Shown here one piece after another: positions 15,522 to 23,957 of a stretch of 64,000 nucleotides of DNA. The stretch covers positions 143,073 to 207,072 of the forward strand of contig NZ_ATYW01000002.1 in the NCBI RefSeq assembly GCF_000427885.1, in the 5' to 3' direction. The notes below the pieces were generated by a model. That model ran no database searches. It had not been told where the DNA came from and saw only the letters and a list, made by a program, of their open reading frames with translations. The stretch comes from Glycomyces tenuis DSM 44171. GTDB taxonomy: Bacteria > Actinomycetota > Actinomycetes > Mycobacteriales > Micromonosporaceae. A program made the position numbers and the translations under genes. The first letter of the stretch is position 1. Each line of letters begins with the position of its first letter.

Positions 15522-16220
15522 TCAGCGGGCCGACTCGTCGATCAGCCGCCAGTGCTGCTTCTTGTCCTCATCGCGCACGACGACGCCGAGCTTCGCCAAC
15601 TCCGCGCGCAGCTCGGCCGCGTCGTCGCCCTTGCCGTCCCGGACCGCGCCCTGACGGGCCTTGAGCACCGGATTCGCGCCCGCCGGGAGCCCCTCGGCGT
15701 CCGGCACCCACAGCCGGTAGGCGTCCTTGAACGGGTCGCCCTCCGACCAGCGGTAGCCGTGCCGCTCCACCGCCGCCCGCAGTTCCCTGCGGTCCAGGTC
15801 GAACTCGACCGAGACCAGCTCCTCGCCGCGATGTCCGAGCACCACCATCCGCTTGTCCTCGACGAACACCGACGCGACCGCGGCCGCCTCGGCGCGCTGC
15901 TCGTCGTCGCCCCGCTTGGTCTCGATGCCGCGGCGGTCGACGGTCACGGTGAGCAGCGCGCTCACGATGAGCAGTGCGATCACCAGGCCGGCCACGACGC
16001 CGACGCCGACGGCCACGGCGATCCTGGGCACCGTCGACAAGTCCGTCAGCCACTCCACCGGTCCTTGGAGCGGCGCGACCGGCAGACCGACATACCACTC
16101 GGCCACGAGCGTCAGCACCCAGCCGAGCACGCCGCCCACCAGCGGAAGGCCCACCCAGAGCGCCGGAGTCAACCAGCCCGGTTCGCTGACGACGGTCCGG
16201 TCATCGGTCGAGCCGCCCAC
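15522..16220 (-). CDS. YqeB-like two-helix membrane protein
   Basis: A 232-aa membrane protein with two long hydrophobic segments (about residues 17-42 and 62-92) and a hydrophilic C-terminal half of ~135 residues (DRRGIETKRGDDEQ onward, then a WRLIDESAR end). It resembles proteins annotated YqeB in Bacillus and actinomycetes; function is unknown and the family name is from memory. Start GTG 16220 is preferred, with AAAGGA upstream. It converges with the VapC gene, their ends 18 nt apart. Confidence 0.7.
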   Translation of the reverse strand: MGGSTDDRTVVSEPGWLTPALWVGLPLVGGVLGWVLTLVAEWYVGLPVAPLQGPVEWLTDLSTVPRIAVAVGVGVVAGLVIALLIVSALLTVTVDRRGIETKRGDDEQRAEAAAVASVFVEDKRMVVLGHRGEELVSVEFDLDRRELRAAVERHGYRWSEGDPFKDAYRLWVPDAEGLPAGANPVLKARQGAVRDGKGDDAAELRAELAKLGVVVRDEDKKQHWRLIDESAR

Positions 16221-16295
16221 AGGAGTCCTTTCGTCGACACCGCCACAAGACCGGGCCACTGTAACCGTCGGCGTCCAGCGGCCCGGCGCGAACCA

Positions 16296-18425
16296 CTACC
16301 GCGCGGTCAGACGCAGGACGTTCCCGATGATCCGGTGCCCGTGCGCCCCGGCCGCGGTCAGGATCGACTCCGGATGGAACTGCACGCCGAACCAGCGCCT
16401 GCCCGGCGCCTCGATCGACATCACCACCTCGCCGATCGCCGACGTCGGCGTGAAATCGCCCTTCACCTGGTCGGCCGTGGCGTACAGCGAGTGGTACCTG
16501 GCCGCGGTCACCTCGTCCGGCAGCCCCGCGAACAGCCCGCCCCCGCCGACCTTCACCGCCCCCGGCTTCCCGTGGCTCGGCTCCGGCAGCAGCGACAGCG
16601 AGCCTCCCGCGTGCTCGACCATCGCCTGCAGCCCCAGGCAGACCCCGAACACCGGCACCTCGCGCCGCTCCAGCTCGTCGAGCAGCGCGGCCGTCCCGAA
16701 GTCCTCCGGGCGGCCCGGCCCCGGTGACAGCACCACCAGATCCGGCGCGAGCTCGTCCAACGCCTCACCGGCGTCGAAACCGAACCGCAGCGTCGTCACC
16801 TCGCAGCCGTGCTGCCGGAAATAATCCCCGAGCGTGTTCACGAAGGAGTCCTCGTGATCGACCAGCAGCACCCGCCGCCCGGCCCCCGCCGGACCGCCCG
16901 CCACCTCGATCGGCGTCGGCACCGGCGCCGCCGCCCCCACACCGCCCGCGGCCGTCTCCAGCAGCGCCCGCGCCTTCAGGTGCGTCTCGGCCTCCTCGGC
17001 GTCCGGATCCGAGTCGTACAGCAGCGTCGCGCCCGCCCGCACGCACGCCACCCCGTCGCGGATCTGCGCCGTCCGCAGCGTCAGCCCCGTGTTCATCGAA
17101 CCGTCGAAGCCGACGAAGCCGACCGCGCCGCCGTACCAGCGCCGCGGCGTCGTCTCCTGCTCCTCGATGAACCGCATCGCCCACGTCTTCGGCGCGCCGG
17201 TCACCGTCACCGACCACATGTGCGTCAAGAACGCGTCCAGCGCGTCCATGTCCTCCCGCAGCCGCCCCTCCACGTGGTCCACCGTGTGGATCAGCCGCGA
17301 GTACATCTCGATCTGCCGCCGCCCCAGCACCTTCACCGAGCCCGGCACGCACACGCGCGCCTTGTCGTTGCGGTCCACGTCGGTGCACATCGTCAGCTCC
17401 GACTCCTCCTTCGGCGAACCGATCAGCTCCGCGATCTGCGAGGCGTCGTGCAGCGGGTCGTCACCGCGCGCGATCGTCCCCGAGATCGGGCACGTCTCCA
17501 CCCGGTCCCCCTGCACCCGCACGAACATCTCCGGCGAGGCCCCCACCAGGTACTCGCCCTCACCGAGATTGAAGATGAACTCGTACGGCGCCGGGTTCGC
17601 CGCCCGCAGCCGCTCATAGAACGCCGTCGGCGAATCGCACGCCGTGTACATCTCGTGCCCGGGGACCACCTCGAACAGGTTCCCCGCCTTGAACTCGCGC
17701 TTCGCGCGGCGCACCGTGTCCGCGTACACGCCCGGCACCGGCCCCGCCGGGACCTCCCCGGCCGCCACATACGCCCGCTTCTCGGTCTCCCGGCCCAGCT
17801 CGTCGGTCGCCCGCCCCCCGAAATCGAACTCGTACCGCCACACCTGCGCCGTCTCCCGCTTGCGGTCGACGACGTACACCTCGTCGGCCAGATGCAGCAC
17901 CAGGTCCCGCTGGTCGGCCGCCCGGTCCTTCGCGAGCGCCACCGGCTCGAACTGGTAGGCCAGGTCGTAGCCGAAGGCCCCCCACAGCCCCAGGTACGGG
18001 TCGTCGCACGCCAGCGCCTCGAGCAGCACCCGCAGCGCCGTGAACGCCGTCGGCTGCTTCGACCGCCGCTCCTCCGGCACCCGTCCCGCGGGCTCGGGCA
18101 CCTCGACGCGCACCCCGTCGACACCGCCGGATACGGCCCCCACACCCGCGTCGCGCAGCGCCGGCCCCAGCGCCTCGACCAGCACCGTGCCGCGCTCGTT
18201 GAGCGCGCGCACCTCCACCGAGCGGCCCCGCGCCACCACTTCCACCGGCGGGTCGACATAGGCGAGGTGGAACCGCGAATACCGGCCCGGGTACTCCATC
18301 CCCGAGGACAGGACCCCGCCGCGGCGGGTCTCGACCCGCTTCACGACCTCGGTCAGATCCCCGTCGGACAGATCCTCCACGGACCGCCGGATCGTCACCC
18401 CGCAGGGCGTCTCAAAGGTGTTCAT
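16296..18425 (-). CDS. trpEG: Anthranilate synthase, fused TrpE-TrpG
   Basis: A 709-aa fusion of both anthranilate synthase subunits; it converts chorismate and glutamine to anthranilate, the first committed step of tryptophan synthesis. The N-terminal ~500 residues are TrpE: SSGMEYPGRYSR near residue 42 is the likely Trp feedback site, and THMWSVTVTGAPKTW and the E-x-x-T-x-C-D block are catalytic. A short linker leads to the glutamine amidotransferase from ~residue 530 with catalytic Cys in FGVCLGLQAMVEHAGG and the His-Glu pair in FHPES. Phenazine-type PhzE is also fused, but the leader with tandem Trp codons upstream argues for tryptophan biosynthesis. The ATG at 18425 lies downstream of the attenuator hairpin. 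Confidence 0.93.
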   Translation of the reverse strand: MNTFETPCGVTIRRSVEDLSDGDLTEVVKRVETRRGGVLSSGMEYPGRYSRFHLAYVDPPVEVVARGRSVEVRALNERGTVLVEALGPALRDAGVGAVSGGVDGVRVEVPEPAGRVPEERRSKQPTAFTALRVLLEALACDDPYLGLWGAFGYDLAYQFEPVALAKDRAADQRDLVLHLADEVYVVDRKRETAQVWRYEFDFGGRATDELGRETEKRAYVAAGEVPAGPVPGVYADTVRRAKREFKAGNLFEVVPGHEMYTACDSPTAFYERLRAANPAPYEFIFNLGEGEYLVGASPEMFVRVQGDRVETCPISGTIARGDDPLHDASQIAELIGSPKEESELTMCTDVDRNDKARVCVPGSVKVLGRRQIEMYSRLIHTVDHVEGRLREDMDALDAFLTHMWSVTVTGAPKTWAMRFIEEQETTPRRWYGGAVGFVGFDGSMNTGLTLRTAQIRDGVACVRAGATLLYDSDPDAEEAETHLKARALLETAAGGVGAAAPVPTPIEVAGGPAGAGRRVLLVDHEDSFVNTLGDYFRQHGCEVTTLRFGFDAGEALDELAPDLVVLSPGPGRPEDFGTAALLDELERREVPVFGVCLGLQAMVEHAGGSLSLLPEPSHGKPGAVKVGGGGLFAGLPDEVTAARYHSLYATADQVKGDFTPTSAIGEVVMSIEAPGRRWFGVQFHPESILTAAGAHGHRIIGNVLRLTAR

Positions 18426-18476
18426 TCGGCCTCGATCTCGATTCGGGCCCCGCGGCGGCCGACCCCGGATACGACG

Positions 18477-18503
18477 AAGCGACCGCCATCGAGGCGGTCG
18501 CTT
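18477..18503 (-). terminator. Attenuator hairpin of the trp leader
   Basis: An 11-bp perfect stem, AAGCGACCGCC with GGCGGTCGCTT, and a 5-nt loop lie between the leader peptide and trpEG. It would act as the terminator arm in ribosome-mediated attenuation. No U-run follows on the trp strand, so it may instead act by blocking translation or with Rho. Confidence 0.65.
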
Positions 18504-18534
18504 GCTTACTGCACGCAGGAGCATCGACGCCGCC

Positions 18535-18573
18535 TCAGCGACGCCACCACCAGCTACGCGCGTGATTGTTCAC
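18535..18573 (-). CDS. trpL: trp leader peptide with three tandem Trp codons
   Basis: A 12-codon open frame, MNNHARSWWWRR and stop, begins with GTG at 18573 and lies about 110 nt upstream of trpEG. Three consecutive TGG codons are the classic sensor for tryptophan attenuation: a ribosome stalled there when charged tRNA-Trp is scarce would change folding of the downstream RNA. A -10 box (TAAGAT) sits 7 nt before the GTG, so the leader mRNA probably starts at or next to the first codon. Too short for ordinary gene finding. Confidence 0.85.
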   Translation of the reverse strand: MNNHARSWWWRR

Positions 18574-18580
18574 GTGGCCG

Positions 18581-18610
18581 ATCTTACATGCCCGCGGGCC
18601 CGAACGAAAA
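18581..18610 (-). promoter_or_regulatory. Promoter of trpL-trpEG
   Basis: On the minus strand, TTTTCG (18610-18605) and TAAGAT (18586-18581) are 18 nt apart. The -10 box is strong and the -35 box weak. The predicted start coincides with the leader-peptide GTG. Confidence 0.5.
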
Positions 18611-18638
18611 CCGGTGCGAGCCCCGTCCCGCAGGGCGT

Positions 18639-18644
18639 TACACT
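18639..18644 (+). promoter_or_regulatory. Likely -10 box for ileS
   Basis: TACACT, a good actinobacterial -10 sequence, places the RNA start near 18651, just ahead of the T-box stem I. The -35 is not clear. Confidence 0.45.
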
Positions 18645-18649
18645 TGGAC

Positions 18650-18887
18650 GCAAAGCATCGACCCGGCCATCACCGGCGAGCTTCCGGAAGAACAGGCCAC
18701 ACCACGGCGGAGCATGCGAAGCCGCGAATCGGTGAAGCCCCACTAGACCCGGACGGACGCGGCCCGTCACCGCCGCCGAATCGAGCGGGCGCGCCGAGCG
18801 GCGCGCCAAGCGAGGTGGTACCGCGGGCCCCCGGGCCCGTCCTCGCACACCAGACGACCACCAGGTGTGACGAGGAGACACCGAGCC
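18650..18887 (+). promoter_or_regulatory. Translational T-box riboswitch upstream of ileS
   Basis: The leader has a short stem I with an ATC specifier (18669-18671) in the GGCCATCACCGG context, matching isoleucine, and the canonical T-box AGGTGGTACCGCGG at 18813-18826. GCGAGG (18810-18815) can pair with CCTCGC (18841-18846) as the antisequestrator. Alternatively TCCTCGCACACC (18840-18851) pairs with GGTGTG-A-CGAGGA (18864-18876), burying the Shine-Dalgarno GAGGAG. Uncharged tRNA-Ile would free the ribosome site. There is no terminator, as usual for actinobacterial ileS T-boxes. Confidence 0.92.
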
Positions 18888-21800
18888 ATGGCCTATCCAC
18901 TCGACGACCCCCGACGGGGCGTGCCGGCGAGCCCGAACCTGCCCGAGGTCGAACGCCGCGTCCTCGACTTCTGGACCAAGGACGACACCTTCGCCGCCTC
19001 CATCGAAGCGCGCGAGGCCGGCGAGAACGGCGCGAACGAGTTCGTCTTCTACGACGGCCCGCCCTTCGCCAACGGCCTGCCCCACTACGGGCACCTCCTC
19101 ACCGGCTACGTCAAGGACATCGTCCCGCGCTACCAGACCATGCGCGGGCACCGCGTCGAACGCCGCTTCGGCTGGGACACCCACGGCATGCCCGCCGAGG
19201 TCACCACCGAACGCGAACTCGGCCTCAAATCCAAGGCCGAGATCGAAGCGTACGGCGTCGACCGCTTCAACGCCGCCGCCAGGGCCTCGGTCCTCCAGTT
19301 CACCGACGAATGGGTCGACTACGTCACCCGCCAGGCCCGCTGGGTCGACTTCGAGAACGACTACAAGACCCTCGACCTGCCCTACATGGAAAGCGTCATG
19401 TGGGCCTTCAAGACCCTCTACGACAAGGGCCTGATCTACGAGGGCTACCGCGTCCTGTGGTACTGCTGGCGCTGCGAGACGCCGCTGGCCGCCACCGAGA
19501 CCAAAATGGACGACACCTACCGCGACCGGCAGGACCCCGCCGTCACCGTCGGCCTCGAGATCACCGGCGACACCCCCCTCGCCGGCGCGAAGCTCCTGGT
19601 GTGGACCACCACGCCCTGGACGCTGCCGTCGAACCTCGCCGCCGCCGTCCACCCCGACGTCGACTACGTCGTCGTCGAGACCGAAGGCCACCGCTACCTC
19701 CTCGCCGAGGCGCGCGTCGCCGCCTACGCCCGCGAACTCGGCGACGAACCGCGAGTGGTCGCCCGCCACAAGGGCACCGAACTCCTCGGCCTCGCCTACC
19801 GGCCGCCGTTCGACTTCTTCGTCGGCCGCGAAGGCGCCCACCGCGTCCTCGCCGCCGACTACGTCACCACCGACGACGGCACCGGCGTCGTCCACATCGC
19901 GCCCGCCTTCGGTGAAGAGGACAAGGTCGTCACCGACGCCGCCGGCATCGAACCGGTCGTGCCCGTCGACGACTCCGGCCGCTTCACCGAAGACGTCCCG
20001 CCCTACGCCGGCATGCACGTCTTCGACGCCAACAAGGCGATCATCAAGGACCTCAAGGCCACCCAGCGGCTCCTGCGCCACGACACCTACAACCACAACT
20101 ACCCGCACTGCTGGCGCTGCGGATCGCCGCTGATCCAACGCGCCCTCTCGGCGTGGTTCGTCGCCGTGACCCGCTTCCGCGACCGCATGGTCGAACTCAA
20201 CCAGGAGATCGACTGGACCCCCTCGCACATCAAGGACGGCCAGTTCGGCAAGTGGCTCGCAGGCGCCCGCGACTGGAACATCAGCCGCAACCGCTTCTGG
20301 GGCTCCCCGATCCCGGTGTGGACCAGCGACGACCCCGCCTACCCGCGCGTCGACGTCTACGGCTCTCTCGAAGAGCTCGAACGCGACTTCGGCGTCGAGG
20401 TCACCGACCTGCACCGGCCCGGCATCGACGAACTCACCCGGCCCAACCCCGACGACCCGACCGGGAAATCGGTCATGCGCCGCGTCCCCGAAGTCCTCGA
20501 CTGCTGGTTCGAGTCCGGGTCCATGCCGTTCGCGCAGGTCCACTACCCGTTCGAGAACGCCGACTGGTTCGAGCACCACTACCCAGGCGACTTCATCGTC
20601 GAGTACACCGCGCAGACCCGCGGCTGGTTCTACCTGCTCCACGTCCTCGCCACCGCCCTGTTCGACCGGCCCGCGTTCCGCACCGCCCTGGTGCACGGGA
20701 CGCTGCTCGGCGCCGACGGACAGAAGATGTCGAAGTCGCTCAAGAACTACCCCGACGTGCGCGTCTCGTTCGAGGAGTACGGGTCCGACGCGATGCGCTG
20801 GTTCCTCGTCGCCTCACCGGTCCTGCGCGGCGGCGACATGCCCGTCACCGAAGCGGGCTTCAGGGACGCCGTCCGCCAGATCGTCCTGCCGCTGTGGAAC
20901 GTGTGGTACTTCTACACGCTCTACGCCGGCGCCGCCGGCTACGAGGCCGCCCCGGCCGAGGCCCGCGCCGCCGCGCTCGCCAGCGAGCACCAGCTCGACC
21001 GGTACCTGCTGGCCAAGACCAGGGAACTGGTCGAGACCGTCACCGCGGCGATGGACGCCTACGACCTGGTCGGCGCGACCTCCGCGTTCCGCGCCTACCT
21101 GGAGTCGCTGACGAACTGGTACGTGCGCCGCTCCCGCGACCGGTTCTGGGAAGGCGACGAGGCCGGATTCGCCACGCTCGCGACGGCGCTCAAGACCGCC
21201 TGCGAAGCGGCCGCGCCGCTGCTGCCGATGATCACCGAGGACATCTGGCGGGGCCTGACCGGCGGCCGCTCGGTGCACCTCGCCGACTGGCCCGACGCCG
21301 CGGACCTGCCCGCCGACCACGACCTGGTCGAGGCGATGGACACCGTCCGCGACATCGCCTCGGTCGGCCTGTTCATGCGCAAAGCCCGCAAACTGCGGGT
21401 GCGCCTGCCGCTGGCGAAGGTCACCGTCGCCACCGGCCACGCCGAACGCCTCGAACCGTTCGCCGAACTGCTCAAGGACGAGCTGAACGTCAAGACCGTC
21501 GAATTCGACTCGAACATCGATGCCTACTCCAAGGCCGACCTCAAGCTCGTGCCGCGCGTCCTGGGCCCCAGGCTCGGCAAGGACGTGCAGCGGGTCATCA
21601 AGGCCGTCAAGGCCGGCGACTGGACCGTCGAAGACGGCACGGTCACCGCCGGCGGCGTGGTCCTGGAGGACGGCGAGTACGAGCTGACGACGATCGCGGT
21701 CGACGCCGACCACACCGAGGCCCTGCCGCGCGGCACCGGAGTGCTGGTGCTCGACACCGAGGTCACCCCGGAACTGGCCGCCGAAGGGCTCGCCCGCGAC

Positions 21801-22034
21801 GTGGTCCGGGTCGTGCAGCAGGCCCGCAAGGACGCCGACCTCGACGTCACCGACCGCGTCGCGGCCGTGGTCGACGCCGCGGGCGACGTGCGCGCTGCCG
21901 TCGAAGCCCACGCGGACTTCGTGAAAGGCGAGACGCTCGCGCTGGAGCTGTCCTTCGCGGACCTCCCGCCGGAGGCCACCGGCGGCGAAGCCGGCGAAGG
22001 CCGAACGGTGCGGGCCGCCGTCCGCAAACTGTAG
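18888..22034 (+). CDS. ileS: Isoleucyl-tRNA synthetase, eukaryote-like type
   Basis: A 1048-aa class Ia synthetase charging tRNA-Ile, with an editing domain for mischarged valine. The HIGH motif is HYGH (66-69) within [16 protein letters not shown], and KMSKS is at 613-617 followed by LKNYPD. These variants and the length mark the type 2, eukaryote-like IleRS common in actinobacteria, known in other bacteria to resist mupirocin. The editing region includes the [11 protein letters not shown] motif. ATG 18888 is chosen because the GAGGAG controlled by the T-box is 9 nt upstream; an in-frame GTG at 18867 lies inside the sequestering hairpin. A strong terminator follows. Confidence 0.97.
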   Translation: MAYPLDDPRRGVPASPNLPEVERRVLDFWTKDDTFAASIEAREAGENGANEFVFYDGPPFANGLPHYGHLLTGYVKDIVPRYQTMRGHRVERRFGWDTHGMPAEVTTERELGLKSKAEIEAYGVDRFNAAARASVLQFTDEWVDYVTRQARWVDFENDYKTLDLPYMESVMWAFKTLYDKGLIYEGYRVLWYCWRCETPLAATETKMDDTYRDRQDPAVTVGLEITGDTPLAGAKLLVWTTTPWTLPSNLAAAVHPDVDYVVVETEGHRYLLAEARVAAYARELGDEPRVVARHKGTELLGLAYRPPFDFFVGREGAHRVLAADYVTTDDGTGVVHIAPAFGEEDKVVTDAAGIEPVVPVDDSGRFTEDVPPYAGMHVFDANKAIIKDLKATQRLLRHDTYNHNYPHCWRCGSPLIQRALSAWFVAVTRFRDRMVELNQEIDWTPSHIKDGQFGKWLAGARDWNISRNRFWGSPIPVWTSDDPAYPRVDVYGSLEELERDFGVEVTDLHRPGIDELTRPNPDDPTGKSVMRRVPEVLDCWFESGSMPFAQVHYPFENADWFEHHYPGDFIVEYTAQTRGWFYLLHVLATALFDRPAFRTALVHGTLLGADGQKMSKSLKNYPDVRVSFEEYGSDAMRWFLVASPVLRGGDMPVTEAGFRDAVRQIVLPLWNVWYFYTLYAGAAGYEAAPAEARAAALASEHQLDRYLLAKTRELVETVTAAMDAYDLVGATSAFRAYLESLTNWYVRRSRDRFWEGDEAGFATLATALKTACEAAAPLLPMITEDIWRGLTGGRSVHLADWPDAADLPADHDLVEAMDTVRDIASVGLFMRKARKLRVRLPLAKVTVATGHAERLEPFAELLKDELNVKTVEFDSNIDAYSKADLKLVPRVLGPRLGKDVQRVIKAVKAGDWTVEDGTVTAGGVVLEDGEYELTTIAVDADHTEALPRGTGVLVLDTEVTPELAAEGLARDVVRVVQQARKDADLDVTDRVAAVVDAAGDVRAAVEAHADFVKGETLALELSFADLPPEATGGEAGEGRTVRAAVRKL

Positions 22035-22040
22035 AACCGA

Positions 22041-22080
22041 CGCGGAGGGCCCGGCGGCACGAGCCGCCGGGCCCTCCGCG
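22041..22080 (+). terminator. Terminator after ileS
   Basis: An 18-bp perfect stem with a 4-nt loop (ACGA) begins 6 nt after the ileS stop. It has no U-run, as is common in high-GC actinobacteria. Confidence 0.75.
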
Positions 22081-22197
22081 TCCTCACCTCATGGCGAAGC
22101 CGCCGGTTCCGCCCTGCTCCGCGTTCCCCCGCGCGGGGGAGCCGATTCACCTGCCGGGGCCAGGCGCGGCGCCGCCGCTCCGAGCAGACTCGGAGCC

Positions 22198-23193
22198 ATG
22201 AGCACGATGACAGCCCCCACGACGCCCGAGCGGACCGCGCCGAGCCGCACCTACCCTGCCCTCGCGTGGGCCACGACCGCCCTCCTGGCGTGGGCCGCCG
22301 CCTACGGCGCACTGCGCGCGTACTGGGCCCTCGGCAACGCTCCCGAGTTCGCCCCGCTGCCGCAGGACCTGGTGCTCTTCCCCGGCTGGGGCGCGGTCGG
22401 CCTGTGCGCCGCGGCGGCCCTGGCGGCCCTCGGGCTTCGCCTGACCGAGCGCTCCCGCACGGCACTGGCCGCCGCCTGGGCCACGGTCGCGGCGATGGTG
22501 GCCGCCAGCCCGCTGTTCTTCCTCGACGTGATCGGCGGGGTCCTCGCCGGCCTCGGCCTTCCGTTCAGCCCGCCCTCGGTCCTCGGACGCGGCGGCATGG
22601 TGGCCGGAGCGGCGCTGCTGGCGGTCGCGGCCCTGGCCTACCGGCGCCGCATGCGCGGCGCCTGCGCCCGGTGCGGGCAACGCGAGCGCCACGCACGCCC
22701 CGACAAGGCCCCGACCTGGGCCTTCGTGGCCGCCTACGCGGCGGTCGCGGGCTGCCTCATCCGCCTCGCCGCCCAATACGGCTTCGCCGGCTTCGAGGCG
22801 ACCCCCCTCGACGCGGGCGCCGCGGCCATCGTGTTCGAGATCGGCTTCGTCCTGGCCGGGACGCTCCTGCCGCTGGCGCTCGTCCACCGCTGGGGCCTGA
22901 TCTGGCCGCGCTGGGTCCTCGGCCTGGCCGGGCGACGCGTCCCCCGCTGGCTCGTGCTGGGCCCGGCGATGTTCATCTCCGGAGGCATGATCGCCTACTT
23001 CGGTTTCCAGCAGGTGCAGTTGATCGCGAACCTGTTCACCGGCACGGTGATCGACGCCGAAGGCACACCCTACGGCCAGGCGTTCATGTGGACCGCGATC
23101 CCCGCCTACACCGTCTGGGGCCTGGGCCTGGGCGCCGCCACGGCGGCCCGCCTGCGCCAGACCCGCCCGACGTGCAGACGCTGCGGCGCCTGA
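22198..23193 (+). CDS. Multi-pass membrane protein of unknown function
   Basis: A 331-aa integral membrane protein with seven or eight hydrophobic segments. Between segments three and four is a basic cytoplasmic loop with C-A-R-C followed by GQRERHARPDKAP, and the protein ends in C-R-R-C-G-A. These two CxxC pairs could bind a metal or form disulfides. No transporter motif is recognised. The ATG at 22198 has a weak GGAG nearby. It is probably monocistronic: strong hairpins precede and follow it. Confidence 0.75.
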   Translation: MSTMTAPTTPERTAPSRTYPALAWATTALLAWAAAYGALRAYWALGNAPEFAPLPQDLVLFPGWGAVGLCAAAALAALGLRLTERSRTALAAAWATVAAMVAASPLFFLDVIGGVLAGLGLPFSPPSVLGRGGMVAGAALLAVAALAYRRRMRGACARCGQRERHARPDKAPTWAFVAAYAAVAGCLIRLAAQYGFAGFEATPLDAGAAAIVFEIGFVLAGTLLPLALVHRWGLIWPRWVLGLAGRRVPRWLVLGPAMFISGGMIAYFGFQQVQLIANLFTGTVIDAEGTPYGQAFMWTAIPAYTVWGLGLGAATAARLRQTRPTCRRCGA

Positions 23194-23202
23194 GTGCGAA
23201 GT

Positions 23203-23234
23203 GAAGGGGGCCCGGCGAGCGCCGGGCCCCCTTC
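23203..23234. terminator. Terminator between convergent genes
   Basis: A 14-bp stem GAAGGGGGCCCGGC with GCCGGGCCCCCTTC and loop GAGC lies between the ends of the membrane-protein gene and the Doc toxin gene. It can serve both. Confidence 0.75.
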
Positions 23235-23245
23235 GCGGGTTCGCT

Positions 23246-23632
23246 CTATTTGAGCGGAGTGGTCCACTGCGCAAGCCCCTTGGCGATCTCGGGAACCTCG
23301 TGGTCACCTCGGGCCACGGCCCGTACGAAGTCGTCGCCTTCTTCCGGTGAAGGAACCTTCAAGTGGAGGCCGTTCATGCCGAACATCAGCTTGGCCGCCA
23401 AGTACGCGAGACGCTTGTTGCCGTCCACCATCGCGTGGTTCCGCGCGAGCGAATGCATCAGCGCGGCGGCCTTCTCGTGCAATTCCGGATACGCCTCCAC
23501 ACCGAACACCGCGGCCTGCGGCCTGGCGAGAGCCGATTCGAGCAGGCCCCAGTCGCGTACCGGAGGTCGTCTGCTTCCCGTGATCGCGATGGCGATCTTG
23601 ATCAGGTCATCGAGATCGAGATAGTAGATCAC
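23246..23632 (-). CDS. doc: Doc-family (Fic fold) toxin
   Basis: A 128-aa death-on-curing toxin. Doc proteins phosphorylate EF-Tu and halt translation. The Fic core motif reads HAMVDGNKRLAYLA (residues ~65-78), with the His, Asp, Gly, Asn, Lys and Arg positions present, and the protein starts with the typical YYLDLDDLIKIA segment. Length is usual for Doc. The start is GTG 23632, overlapping the antitoxin stop by 4 nt (GTGA), so production is coupled. Probably active. Confidence 0.88.
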   Translation of the reverse strand: MIYYLDLDDLIKIAIAITGSRRPPVRDWGLLESALARPQAAVFGVEAYPELHEKAAALMHSLARNHAMVDGNKRLAYLAAKLMFGMNGLHLKVPSPEEGDDFVRAVARGDHEVPEIAKGLAQWTTPLK

Positions 23633-23826
23633 TCGGCGAGCCGATCCAGCAGCTCGCCGTCTTCTTCCAGGCTGCGTGCGAGCAGGTCGTCGAACCGTCG
23701 CTCACGTTCGGTCAGGAAGCTGTGGATGGCTTCCACCACGAGGTCGTGCTTGGAGCGGTGCTCCTTGGCGGCCCGCTCGGTGAGCAGGCGGTCGTCTTCT
23801 TCTGAGAGTCGCAGTGTCATGGCCAT
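23629..23826 (-). CDS. Ribbon-helix-helix antitoxin of the Doc pair
   Basis: A 65-aa protein with a short strand (MTLRLSEED) followed by two helices (DRLLTERAA; HDLVVEAIHSFL), the ribbon-helix-helix fold, and an acidic tail for toxin binding. It should repress its own promoter and neutralise Doc. The first ATG (23826) is exactly 6 nt after a TAGCAT box, so the mRNA is probably leaderless. A second in-frame ATG is at 23820. It is an RHH partner instead of the Phd type found in phage P1. Confidence 0.83.
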   Translation of the reverse strand: MAMTLRLSEEDDRLLTERAAKEHRSKHDLVVEAIHSFLTERERRFDDLLARSLEEDGELLDRLAE

Positions 23827-23832
23827 AGGGGA

Positions 23833-23862
23833 ATGCTACCGCGTGCTATTGAGTGGTAGCAA
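23833..23862 (-). promoter_or_regulatory. Promoter and operator of the RHH-Doc operon
   Basis: On the minus strand TTGCTA (23862-23857) and TAGCAT (23838-23833) are 18 nt apart, with ATG 6 nt later. An inverted repeat TGCTACC (23834-23840) / GGTAGCA (23855-23861) overlaps both boxes, as expected of an antitoxin operator. Confidence 0.65.
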
Positions 23863-23906
23863 AATATTCTGCCTGTTCGCGGGCGTGTCGTCCCAAAGCG
23901 AACGCG

Positions 23907-23940
23907 CGAGGGCCCGGCGGCCCAGGCCGCCGGGCCCTCG
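23907..23940 (-). terminator. Terminator after lipoprotein gene
   Basis: A 16-nt perfect palindromic arm pair separated by CA, 17 nt beyond the lipoprotein stop; the effective loop is probably 4-6 nt. Confidence 0.65.
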
Positions 23941-23957
23941 TCAGATCGGTCCTCCGG

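Noticed and set aside
18867-18887. Earlier GTG start for IleRS
   Set aside because: It lies inside the sequestering hairpin and upstream of the Shine-Dalgarno sequence; ATG 18888 fits the T-box design.
18570-20696. Long minus-strand frame across the ileS leader and 5' half
   Set aside because: Low-complexity Gly/Val/Asp text without motifs; it would conflict with the T-box and ileS.
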